Below, one piece after another: positions 45,504 through 53,650 of a stretch of DNA of 64,000 nucleotides. The position numbers and the translations under genes were made by a program. A model generated the notes under the pieces. The model made no database searches. It saw only the letters and a list, made by a program, of their open reading frames with translations, and had not been told where the DNA came from. How positions within the stretch are numbered: the stretch's first letter is position 1; each line of letters starts with the position of its first letter. The stretch comes from Lachnospiraceae bacterium (GTDB taxonomy: Bacteria; Bacillota; Clostridia; Lachnospirales; Lachnospiraceae), in assembly GCA_017553505.1 (NCBI GenBank), contig JAFZLD010000007.1, positions 1 to 64,000 on the forward strand. The letters run 5' to 3'.

Positions 45504-47552
45504 ATGGCTAAACACGGTAGTTTATCAATTAACAGCGAGAATATTTTCCCCATTATCAAAAAGTGGTTATATTCCGATCACGATATTTTCTACAGAGAGT
45601 TAATTTCCAACGGCTGCGACGCCATCACCAAGCTTAAGAAACTGGCTATGATGGGCGAGTACGAGCTTCCCGCAGGTTACAAGGGACGCATCGACGTAGT
45701 TGCTAATTCCACAGACAAGACACTTACTTTTATCGATAACGGTCTTGGTATGACCGGCGGCGAAGTTGAAGAATACATCAACCAGATTGCTTTTTCCGGC
45801 GCCACCGATTTCATCAGCAAGTACAAGGACAAGGCCAATGAAGACCAGATTATCGGCCACTTCGGTCTCGGCTTCTACTCAGCATTCATGGTAGCCAAGG
45901 AAGTGCACATCGATACCCTTTCCTACAAGCCCGGCGCCAAGGCAGTTCACTGGGAGTGCGACGGCGGTACCGAGTACTCCATGGAAGAGTGCGAGAAGCC
46001 TGAAGTCGGCACTAAGATTACATTGTTCCTTAACGAAGATGTTCTTGAATTCTGCAACAAATACAAGGCTCGCGAGGTTATTAAGAAGTATTGTTCCTTC
46101 ATGCCTACCGAGATTTATTTATCCGAAGCTCCCGACAAGGGAACCGAGACCATCAAGGCTTCTGAGAAGCTTGATTCCGACGTTGTAATCGAAGAGATTA
46201 AAGCGGACAAAGAAGGCGAGGAAGCTAAGCTTAAGATTGAAAAGCGCCCCGAGCTTCTTAACGAGACCAATCCTTTGTGGACCAAGCACCCCAACGAGTG
46301 CACCGACGAAGACTACAAGAAGTTCTACCGCGAAGTCTTTAACGACTACAAGGAGCCCCTTTTCTGGATTCACCTTAACATGGACTACCCCTTCAACTTA
46401 AAGGGTATACTCTACTTCCCCAAGATTAACATGGAGTACGAATCCATCGAAGGCACCATCAAGCTTTACAACAACCAGGTATTTATTGCCGATAACATCA
46501 AGGAAGTTATCCCCGAGTTCTTAATGCTCTTAAAGGGCGTTATCGACTGCCCCGACCTTCCTCTTAACGTATCCCGTTCCGCACTTCAGAACGACGGCTT
46601 CGTAACCAAGATTTCCGAATACATCACCAAGAAGGTTGCCGATAAGCTCTCCGGCATGTGCAAAACGGACAAAGAAAACTACGAGAAATACTGGGAAGAC
46701 ATTTCTCCCTTCATCAAATACGGTTGCCTTAAGGATGACAAGTTCTGCGAGAAGATGACAGACTACATTCTTTTTAAGAACTTAGACGGCAAGTACATGA
46801 CACTTCCCGAGTGCCTTGAGGTTAAGCCTATCGACGTAGAAGAGAACGCTACCGATGAAAACGGCGAGAAGGTTGAAGCAGAAGTAGTGGACGAGGCTTC
46901 TACCGAAGGTGAAGGTTCCGAGGAAAAGAAAGACAAGACCATCTATTATGTAACCGACGAGCAGCAGCAGAGCCAGTACATCAACATGTTCAAGCAGGCC
47001 AAGATGGACGCCGTAGTGCTCAAGCACAACATCGACCAGCCCTTCATCTCCCAGCTTGAAGCCAAGAACCCCGGCATTAAGTTCTCACGAATCGATGCCG
47101 ACATCACAGACACCTTGAAGAGCAAGACTTCCAAGAAAGCTCAGGAAGAGCTTGATGCGGAAGCCAAGGATTTAAAGACAGTCTTCGAAAAGGCTCTTAA
47201 GCTTAAAGACTTAAAGCTCACCGTTGAGAAGCTTAAGAACAAGAAGATTGCCTCCATGATTACCTTATCCGAGGAATCACGCAGACTTCAGGACATGATG
47301 AAGATGTACTCCATGCCGGGCATGGATCCCAAGATGTTCGGCGCCGAGACAGGTGAAACCCTCATCCTCAACGCCAACCATCCTTTGGTCGAGTACATGG
47401 TAGCTCACAAAGACGAAGACGTATCCCTCTTTGCCGAGCAGCTCTACGACCTCGCCAAGCTCCAGCAGGCACCCCTCTCACCCGAGGACATGACCAAATT
47501 CGTTCAGCGCAGCAACGACATCTTACTTAAGCTTGCCGAAGCAGGTAAATAA
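45504..47552 (+). CDS. htpG: Hsp90-family chaperone HtpG
   Basis: 682-aa ATP-dependent chaperone, longer than the ~625 of E. coli HtpG. N-terminal ATPase motifs: YRELISNGCDAITKL (usually ISNASDA), FIDNGLGM, IGHFGLGFYSAFMVA; middle domain LPLNVSRSALQND. An acidic, low-complexity insert (VEENATDENGEKVEAEVVDE, then EGEGSEEKKDK) lies near residues 450-490. I start at ATG 45504, where the conserved N-terminus begins; the in-frame GTG-like extension to 45465 has a weaker site. A perfect CIRCE lies upstream, so HrcA heat-shock control is expected, and a terminator follows. Confidence 0.93.
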   Translation: MAKHGSLSINSENIFPIIKKWLYSDHDIFYRELISNGCDAITKLKKLAMMGEYELPAGYKGRIDVVANSTDKTLTFIDNGLGMTGGEVEEYINQIAFSGATDFISKYKDKANEDQIIGHFGLGFYSAFMVAKEVHIDTLSYKPGAKAVHWECDGGTEYSMEECEKPEVGTKITLFLNEDVLEFCNKYKAREVIKKYCSFMPTEIYLSEAPDKGTETIKASEKLDSDVVIEEIKADKEGEEAKLKIEKRPELLNETNPLWTKHPNECTDEDYKKFYREVFNDYKEPLFWIHLNMDYPFNLKGILYFPKINMEYESIEGTIKLYNNQVFIADNIKEVIPEFLMLLKGVIDCPDLPLNVSRSALQNDGFVTKISEYITKKVADKLSGMCKTDKENYEKYWEDISPFIKYGCLKDDKFCEKMTDYILFKNLDGKYMTLPECLEVKPIDVEENATDENGEKVEAEVVDEASTEGEGSEEKKDKTIYYVTDEQQQSQYINMFKQAKMDAVVLKHNIDQPFISQLEAKNPGIKFSRIDADITDTLKSKTSKKAQEELDAEAKDLKTVFEKALKLKDLKLTVEKLKNKKIASMITLSEESRRLQDMMKMYSMPGMDPKMFGAETGETLILNANHPLVEYMVAHKDEDVSLFAEQLYDLAKLQQAPLSPEDMTKFVQRSNDILLKLAEAGK

Positions 47553-47566
47553 TTCAACATATTCAG

Positions 47567-47594
47567 GCCCCATGCAATGAGCATGGGGCTTTTT
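47567..47594 (+). terminator. Terminator of htpG
   Basis: GCCCCATGC (47567-47575) pairs with GCATGGGGC (47581-47589) and runs into TTTTT. Confidence 0.9.
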
Positions 47595-47619
47595 GTTGCT
47601 TCATCCATGCAAAACTGAC

Positions 47620-47852
47620 GCGCCCCGCCCCGGGCAAAAGTCTTCCCCGAAAACCCTCTCCCGCTTCAATCTCGTGTAGCGGCCGGTCGGACGCTCCGTA
47701 TAGACTTCGGTCCGCCCTATTCGTAACTAGCGACGACGCTGCGATAGAGCCGGAATAAATTGCAATGAATTTATTCGAAGGCGACCGATAATAAAGCACG
47801 TAGTGGTTTATTATAGAGTTTTCGTGAAAGACTTTTGCCCGGGGCGGGGCGC
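47620..47852. mobile_element. Long inverted-repeat element, copy 2 (filled site)
   Basis: Terminal arms of 25 bases (47620-47644 and 47828-47852) are perfect inverted repeats, with GAAAAC/GTTTTC continuing the stem inside. The left half matches, in reverse complement, the right half of the element at 41795-42040. The 70-base double-hairpin module (47745-47815) is inserted near the right end and is flanked by ATAGAG on both sides (47744-47749 and 47813-47818), while copy 1 has a single ATAGAG at that point. The outermost arm bases differ from copy 1 but pair with each other. The element lies between htpG and a flavodoxin gene. Confidence 0.75.
47745..47815 (+). mobile_element. Double-hairpin module inserted in long inverted-repeat element
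   Basis: 71-base copy of the module at 39934-40003. Shared blocks are TAGAGCCGGAATAA, TTATTCGAAGGCGA, CGATAATAAA and GGTTTATTATA; the differences fall mainly in loops or as paired changes within stems. Confidence 0.75.
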
Positions 47853-47913
47853 TGCGACTTGACCGGTCTCACAAAGCAGTCTGGATGAATTTATAAAAAA
47901 AGAATAAAGTCTA

Positions 47914-47941
47914 TTGACATTTAGAAAGGATTGCGTACAAT
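47914..47941 (+). promoter_or_regulatory. Promoter of flavodoxin gene
   Basis: TTGACA (47914-47919), 16-base spacer, TACAAT (47936-47941), 36 bases before the ATG. Confidence 0.7.
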
Positions 47942-47977
47942 ACAAATATACACAATGAATCCTACGGAGGCGACAAG

Positions 47978-48385
47978 ATGAATATAGCAATCAGATATTT
48001 TTCAAGAACCGGCAACACAGAGAAGCTTGCCAATGCGATTTCGGAAGCGGTGAATGTACCTGCTTTAAAAGTTTATGAGCCTCTTACAGAAAAGGCAGAC
48101 ATTCTTTTTCTCGGAAGCGCTGTATATGCAGCAGGTATAGATGAGACAGTGAAGAAATTCCTTAAAGACAATAAAGACAAGATCGGAACATTAGTCAATT
48201 TCAGTACGGCAGCATTACTTCCTTCAACCTATGCACAGGTTAAGAAGCTTGCCGATGATTTAGGTATAAATGTCAGCGACAAAGAATATCACTGTCGCGG
48301 CGAATTCATGGTGCTCCACAAGGCTCGCCCCAATGCAGCCGACTGCGAAGTCGCTAAGGCTTTCGCCAAGAGCATCCTTAACTAA
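47978..48385 (+). CDS. Flavodoxin-like FMN protein
   Basis: 135-aa small electron carrier. The FMN phosphate-binding loop is YFSRTGNTEKLA at residues 7-18, followed by LFLGSAVYAAGI (residues ~45-56) and FSTAALLPSTY as isoalloxazine-side loops. Slightly short for a flavodoxin and lacking the usual acidic stretch, so it may be closer to the flavodoxin-like domains used in reductases. GGAGG precedes the ATG; it is monocistronic with a terminator at 48442. Confidence 0.85.
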   Translation: MNIAIRYFSRTGNTEKLANAISEAVNVPALKVYEPLTEKADILFLGSAVYAAGIDETVKKFLKDNKDKIGTLVNFSTAALLPSTYAQVKKLADDLGINVSDKEYHCRGEFMVLHKARPNAADCEVAKAFAKSILN

Positions 48386-48441
48386 GCTTACACCTTTTTC
48401 ATGTAACTCCTTTTTTATATATCCTTTTTATCCCCTATTCC

Positions 48442-48473
48442 AAGCCCTCGAGCCTACGGCCCGGGGGCTTTTT
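48442..48473 (+). terminator. Probable terminator of flavodoxin gene
   Basis: AAGCCC pairs with GGGGCTT with smaller GCC/GGC pairing inside, followed by TTTT. Confidence 0.65.
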
Positions 48474-48545
48474 CCTTGCCCGCCCGCTGTTTAATTCATC
48501 CTGGCCCCGCTTTTTCCCTTACCGGCAAGCGCAATCCGGCCCCGC

Positions 48546-48846
48546 TCATCGCAATACGGAAAAGGGGTCGCACTGCGCTAAAATCCCCTACTTTTCTTGA
48601 GTCACGCAAACTGCTTATCGCAATACAAAAAAAGAAGTCGAATTGCGATAAAAAATCCTCCAATTTTCTACGTTATGTAAACCGCTTATCGCAATACGAA
48701 AATTGATTCCAAACTGCGATAAAATTTTGCCTAAAACTTATCGCAATTTTAAATGGAAATGCATATTGCGATAACGCGGTTTACATAACAATAAAAATGA
48801 CCCTATTTTTTATCGCAAAATTCATCTTTTTCCTGTATTGCGATAA
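48546..48846. repeat. Hairpin-repeat array 2, five units
   Basis: Five units of TTATCGCAAT-N17-ATTGCGATAA (first unit N16 and degenerate): 48546-48581, 48615-48651, 48686-48722, 48738-48774, 48810-48846. Arms are near-perfect complements; the centres share no sequence. Pitch is 69, 71, 52 and 72. The left flank of unit 3 (48672-48685) and right flank of unit 4 (48776-48789) are themselves a perfect 14-base inverted repeat that extends the arms. No reading frame of interest crosses it. Confidence 0.85.
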
Positions 48847-48886
48847 ATCGTCCCGGAAAAGGGCGGATTTTGAGGGGATGGGGCGT

Positions 48887-49003
48887 GAAAACGGGTCATA
48901 AGCGAGGCGCGGAGCGAGGAAATGGGTTATAAGTGAGGGTTGGGGCGTGAAAATTGGTTATAAGCGGAGTGCGGGGCAGGGAAATGGGTTTAAGCGATAA
49001 GGA
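48887..49003 (+). repeat. Degenerate ~32-bp direct repeats, four copies
   Basis: Copies begin with GAAA at 48887, 48919, 48949 and 48981 and share a core like ATGGGTTATAAGCGAGG followed by a G-rich stretch. Unlike the neighbouring array they are not palindromic. Confidence 0.65.
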
Positions 49004-49042
49004 TAAGACAATTATATGTACATTATCGGGAGGGAGAGACTT

Positions 49043-49159
49043 CACCGAGGGCAAAAAGAATCATAGGGCGACAAAGAAAATTCATCGAGGGAAAAACGAA
49101 CCATAGAGCGACAAGAGAAAGTGCCTGCACCGAGGGTAAAAAGAATCATAGAGCAACAA
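49043..49159 (+). repeat. Three ~32-bp direct repeats
   Basis: Copies start at 49043, 49083 and 49128 and share CACCGAGGG, AAAAAGAATCATAG and GCGACAA with few changes (for example CATCGAGGG, GAACCATAG). They lie directly downstream of the VanZ gene terminator. The minus-strand frame over them (49042-49245) is a by-product of the repeats. Confidence 0.7.
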
Positions 49160-49184
49160 AAAAAGCGCCCGATCACTCGGGCGC
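49156..49184 (-). terminator. Terminator of VanZ-like gene
   Basis: GCGCCCGA (49165-49172) pairs with TCGGGCGC (49177-49184); read on the minus strand it is followed by a T run. Confidence 0.85.
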
Positions 49185-49195
49185 CGGCATGAAGT

Positions 49196-49789
49196 TTACT
49201 GTGTAACAGCAACTCTCTTCTTGAGAGAGATGGTGTAGCTTTCAAGGGAAGGAAGCTGCACGTGCTTAGTCATTACGATGAATCCGATGAGGCCGCCTAA
49301 GGTGTTGCAGATGAGGTCGTCTGCATCGAATAATCTGTAGGAACCGCCATAGAGGAAGAAGAGTCCTGTAAGCTGTCCGATTTCGATGAAGAGTGAAAGA
49401 AGGAAGCTGTAAAGGATAACCTGTCTTCTGGTAAGACCGAAGCGGTAGGTAAGGATCATGCCGAAGGGAACGGTCATTACGATGTTGAAAAGAACCTGTA
49501 ATACGCTCTCAAGTGACTTTTCCTTAGCGATGTCGAAGATGAAGCTGCCGGGAAGAAAGCGTCCGTGATATTCGCAAAGTGCTGCAGCTCTTTCCATTGT
49601 GGGAAGGGGGAAGAACACAAGCATGATCACGCAGATTAAATAAGCAACTGTCATCTGGTCAATGATGAAGCGAACGATATTAAGTTTTTTCTGTGCAAAT
49701 GCTCTGAGGATAAGAACCAGTGCGATTACGGGAGCGATGCTTCCGTATACCTTAAATCCATCAAGAATGCTTGTTAACCATGTCATCAT
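49196..49789 (-). CDS. VanZ-family membrane protein
   Basis: 197-aa membrane protein with about five hydrophobic segments. The VanZ-like core shows LVFFPLP, NIVMTVPFGMILTYRF, SFLLSLFIEIGQLTGLF and DADDLICNTLGGLIG. VanZ proteins affect teicoplanin susceptibility in enterococci, but most homologues have no known role. I start at 49789 because GGAGGACAC lies just upstream; the open frame extends further but its cysteine-rich extension is not typical. It is divergent from the large operon at 50068. Confidence 0.85.
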   Translation of the reverse strand: MMTWLTSILDGFKVYGSIAPVIALVLILRAFAQKKLNIVRFIIDQMTVAYLICVIMLVFFPLPTMERAAALCEYHGRFLPGSFIFDIAKEKSLESVLQVLFNIVMTVPFGMILTYRFGLTRRQVILYSFLLSLFIEIGQLTGLFFLYGGSYRLFDADDLICNTLGGLIGFIVMTKHVQLPSLESYTISLKKRVAVTQ

Positions 49790-49983
49790 GTTTGTGTCCT
49801 CCGTGTTTGTATCTTGTGATTTTAGTATATGGGACGGGGGCCGCAGACAAAATCGAATGCCCTTACAGTTTGAGGGACACTTCTTACAAATTCTTACAAC
49901 GTCGTCACATTTGTCGTCACAAATCTTACGGCCAAAGAAAGACACAAATATTTAAGCGAATTGTTTCACAATTCAGGCATAAA

Positions 49984-49992
49984 TGTTATAAT
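49984..49992 (+). promoter_or_regulatory. Promoter of large unknown operon
   Basis: TGTTATAAT, an extended -10 element, lies 75 bases before the ATG at 50068. The -35 is weak. The rest of the 278-base divergent gap (49790-50067) shows no other site I can name. Confidence 0.55.
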
Positions 49993-50067
49993 GATAAAGA
50001 ATGCGGAACTATGCGCATCGCTAAGAAACTGAGTGGAGAAGAACCCTGAAAAACGGGGCATTTGTTA

Positions 50068-53000
50068 ATGAGGCGGACTGTAGAAAGAATCTTAAAAGGA
50101 CAATTCGATTATGAAAAAGGGTCTTTGGACCTTTCTTTGTCACGCATAGAGTTAACGCTGGCTCCGGGCGAGATTTATACGGGCAGTTTCTTTATTAAGG
50201 CCGTAAGAGGCCGTCTTACCGAGGGAAGAATCTACTCCTCGGACATTCGCATGGAACTTATAGTGGACAGCTTCTCGGGACTTGAGTCGGAGATTGGATA
50301 TACCTTCTCCGCGCAGGGCTTAGAGGAGGGGGACGTGGCTCAAGGGGAGCTTTATATCATCTCCAATCAGGGCGAGTACTATCTTCCTTATGTAGTGACC
50401 GTTCTTAAAAAGAACATCGAGTCGAGTCTCGGCAGCATCAAGAATCTTTTCCATTTCACCAATCTTGCCAAGTCCGCCTGGGGCGAGGCAGTCAAGCTTT
50501 TCTACTCGGAAGATTTCATCAATCTTTTCGTAGGTAACGATTTAAGATACAAGAAACTGTACTTGGGACTTTCACGCTTCTACGGCAACGAGCAGAACGT
50601 GGAAGAGTTCCTGCTGTCTATCAATAAGAAACAGCCTGTTGAATTCATACCCGAGCGTACGCAGATTTCAATAGAAGACCCCGTAGCCATTGTGGAAGAG
50701 TACATTAATATCACCCGAAACGGCTGGGGCTACACATTCTTAAATGTCGAGGCGGACGGCGACTTTATCAGCTTTACGAAGTCTGTAGTGACCGACGACG
50801 ATTTCCTGGGCAACTACTTAAGCTTCCCCGTACTTATCAATCCCGACAACCTTCACGGCGGAATGAATTTTGGTAAGGTGCGTTTTTACAACGCGTTTGT
50901 TTCTTTTGAAGTTAACGTTACGGTTTCAAGCGAGGTTGTGACTAAGTCGGAGCTTTCAAGACATTTGGAGATGCTTCATTTAAGTTACGATATGTTTACT
51001 TATTATGAGGCTTTCAGGACCCGTAAGATTGCTCTCGGCACGTGGATTACGGAGACTAACCGTCTGGTGGACCGCATGCGCGAGATATGCCCGGACGTGC
51101 TTTATCCGAAGCTTTTCAAGGCTCAGATGCTCATGATTGAAGAGCGTTACAACGAGGCCAAGTGGATACTCGACCAGGCTGAAAATGAGTTAAAAGAAAA
51201 CCCCGACATCAATTCCCCGGCTATCTGGGCATATTATTTGTACTTAACGACTCTCTATACCAGAGAGGACAGCTATATAGACACCATAACCGACGAGGTT
51301 AACAAGATTTATTCAAGCGACCCTTCCGACTGGAGAGTGGGCTGGTTGTTACTCTACCTTTCTGAAGAATTCGCGGTGAGCCCTTCCAAGAAATGGCTCT
51401 TTATCCGACAGCAGATTGAGACGGGCTGCGTAAGCCCGATGTTTCTCGTGGAAGCGGTTAACATGCTTAATCAGAACCCGACGCTTCTTACAGCGCTTAC
51501 TACATTCGAGATTAAGCTTCTTAACTATGCGTCTCAGAACGGGATACTTACCGACGACGTCTGCGACCAGTTCGTATACTTGGCTTCCAAAGAAAAAGAA
51601 TACAACAAGCGCATCTGGCCTCTCCTTAAGAAGTGCTATGAGCTTAAGCCCGACAACGATAAGCTTCTTACCATCTGCGAGTATTTAATTAAGGGCGACA
51701 GACGTGACGAAGAGGCTCATGAGTGGTATGAGAAGGGCGTGCTCGCCGAGGTTCGCGCTACCAGACTTTATGAGTTCTACATGGAGTCCATGGATATTTC
51801 TAAGGACAATGATATTCCGAAGATGGTATATCTTTATTTCTCATACGAGAGTAATCTTCGCTGGGACTATGCGGCATACCTTTATGCGAGGGTAATAGGC
51901 GCGCGTGAAGAGATGCCCGATATCTATGACAATTTCAGAGACCGCATCGAGCGATTCAGTGTGGATTGCATTTCCGCGGGACTTATCAATAAGGACCTTG
52001 CCTTAATCTACAGGCATGTGTACGGCAACACCGACCTTGACAAGTCACTGGCGGATAATATGGCGCGGCTTCTTTTTACACACAAGATTACCGTTGATAA
52101 CAAGAACCTTAATAAGGTTATCGTGTACCAGAGCAGGGAGAGCGAGGAGACATTCTATCCCATGGAGGGCGGAGTGGCTTATGTTCCGCTTTACAACAGG
52201 GATTTCGAGGTTATGTTTGAGGATAATTTCTCCAACAGATACTCGGTAAGCTCCAAGTACGATCTCGAGATGCTTATGGTGCCCGGCAAGCTTGCCACCA
52301 AGATTATGCCTATGATTCACGGCAACCTTGAGTTTGATGTATATGTGTGCGAGTGCAGCTCCGAGACTGTGGAGATTAATGAGGAGACGAGAGAGCGCTA
52401 TGCGCACATCCTTGACGATCCCCGCATAGACCGCGAGTATAAGTCCGAAGTACGCAGCAAGCTTATGGACTACTATTATGACCGCGATGAGATACGCGAG
52501 CTTGACGAGGTTCTTGCGGGACTTGAACCTGTGGATATGACTGTAAGAGAGCGCGTTACGGCGGAGAGATTCCTTGTAATCAGAGGAATGTACGATACCG
52601 CTATCGAGTGGGTTAAAAGGTTCGGAACCGAGAGTATAGATGTAAGAGACCTTGTGAAGTTGTGTTCCAAGCTTATTGTGAGAGATGAGTATGAGCCCGA
52701 CGAGCGAATGATTAAGATTGCGGCAAGAGCCTTTTCACAGGGCAAGTACGACGAGGTTATCCTTAAGTACCTTGCGGACAATTATCACGGAATGACCAAG
52801 GACATCCGCAAGATATTCAAGGCAGCGGAGAACTTCGACCTTGATACATATAAGATGTGCGAGAACCTTATACTTCAGATGCTTTACACGGGATATTTCG
52901 TGTCGGAGCGTATGGATATTTACAGGAAGTATGTGCAGGGCGGCGGCAATACGGATATTAAGCTTGCCTTTCTTTCGCAGTGTTCTTTTGACTACTTCGT

Positions 53001-53637
53001 AAGAGAGTACATTATGGAGCCTGAGGTGTTTACGGAGCTTACCAAGGCCAGACTCAGGGGCGAGGAGATTCAGACGGTTTGCATGCTTGCGTACCTTAAG
53101 TACTTCTCGGAGAATAAGGAACTGATTGATGAAACGGTATCGCCCATCATCGATGAGTACCTTACGAAGCTTACGGGTCAGGGCATTTATATGTCCTTCT
53201 TTAAGAATCTGTGGGAGGGTCGTGAATCCAACTTAAGCAGATTCTCGGACAAGACCATAATCGAGTACAAGACCGACCCCGGCAAGAAAGTGTACATTCA
53301 TTACATTATCGAGGGCGAGGACGAGTCTTCGGGCGAGTATGTGACAGAGGAGATGCGCGATATGTACGGCGGTGTGCATGCCAAGGCTTTCGTATTGTTC
53401 TTTGGCGAGAACCTCCTGTATTACATTACGGAGGAGTACGAGGGCGAGGAGCTTCTTACGGAAAGCGCAAGCATCCAAAAGAGCGATATCAGCCGCGACA
53501 GTACCGACTCAAGATTCAACGAAGTCAACGACATAGTTATTGCCCAGACGCTTCAGGACTACGACACCGTTGACAATCTTTTATACGAATATTACAAGCA
53601 GGCCTACGTGATAGGCAAGATGTTTACATTACAGTAA
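50068..53637 (+). CDS. Very large unknown protein (resembles DUF5717 family)
   Basis: 1189-aa soluble protein, no signal peptide or membrane segment. The N-terminal ~120 residues look like a beta-sandwich (RIELTLAPGEIYTGSF, YIISNQGEYYLPYVV), repeated in part around residues 230-310. A long helical, repeat-like middle (350-1000; TPR or similar solenoid, with AKWILDQAENELKENP and PDNDKLLTICEYLIKGDRRDEEAHE in parts) leads to a beta-rich C-terminal domain. From memory this matches proteins annotated DUF5717 in Lachnospiraceae. Start: ATG 50068, with GGGG 9 bases upstream; TTG 50062 is in frame. First gene of a five-gene operon. Function unknown; scaffold role inferred. Confidence 0.75.
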   Translation: MRRTVERILKGQFDYEKGSLDLSLSRIELTLAPGEIYTGSFFIKAVRGRLTEGRIYSSDIRMELIVDSFSGLESEIGYTFSAQGLEEGDVAQGELYIISNQGEYYLPYVVTVLKKNIESSLGSIKNLFHFTNLAKSAWGEAVKLFYSEDFINLFVGNDLRYKKLYLGLSRFYGNEQNVEEFLLSINKKQPVEFIPERTQISIEDPVAIVEEYINITRNGWGYTFLNVEADGDFISFTKSVVTDDDFLGNYLSFPVLINPDNLHGGMNFGKVRFYNAFVSFEVNVTVSSEVVTKSELSRHLEMLHLSYDMFTYYEAFRTRKIALGTWITETNRLVDRMREICPDVLYPKLFKAQMLMIEERYNEAKWILDQAENELKENPDINSPAIWAYYLYLTTLYTREDSYIDTITDEVNKIYSSDPSDWRVGWLLLYLSEEFAVSPSKKWLFIRQQIETGCVSPMFLVEAVNMLNQNPTLLTALTTFEIKLLNYASQNGILTDDVCDQFVYLASKEKEYNKRIWPLLKKCYELKPDNDKLLTICEYLIKGDRRDEEAHEWYEKGVLAEVRATRLYEFYMESMDISKDNDIPKMVYLYFSYESNLRWDYAAYLYARVIGAREEMPDIYDNFRDRIERFSVDCISAGLINKDLALIYRHVYGNTDLDKSLADNMARLLFTHKITVDNKNLNKVIVYQSRESEETFYPMEGGVAYVPLYNRDFEVMFEDNFSNRYSVSSKYDLEMLMVPGKLATKIMPMIHGNLEFDVYVCECSSETVEINEETRERYAHILDDPRIDREYKSEVRSKLMDYYYDRDEIRELDEVLAGLEPVDMTVRERVTAERFLVIRGMYDTAIEWVKRFGTESIDVRDLVKLCSKLIVRDEYEPDERMIKIAARAFSQGKYDEVILKYLADNYHGMTKDIRKIFKAAENFDLDTYKMCENLILQMLYTGYFVSERMDIYRKYVQGGGNTDIKLAFLSQCSFDYFVREYIMEPEVFTELTKARLRGEEIQTVCMLAYLKYFSENKELIDETVSPIIDEYLTKLTGQGIYMSFFKNLWEGRESNLSRFSDKTIIEYKTDPGKKVYIHYIIEGEDESSGEYVTEEMRDMYGGVHAKAFVLFFGENLLYYITEEYEGEELLTESASIQKSDISRDSTDSRFNEVNDIVIAQTLQDYDTVDNLLYEYYKQAYVIGKMFTLQ

Positions 53638-53650
53638 GGAACTATTATAG

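Noticed and set aside
49042..49245. 67-codon minus-strand frame
   Set aside because: It spells out the three direct repeats and the VanZ terminator and has no ribosome site.
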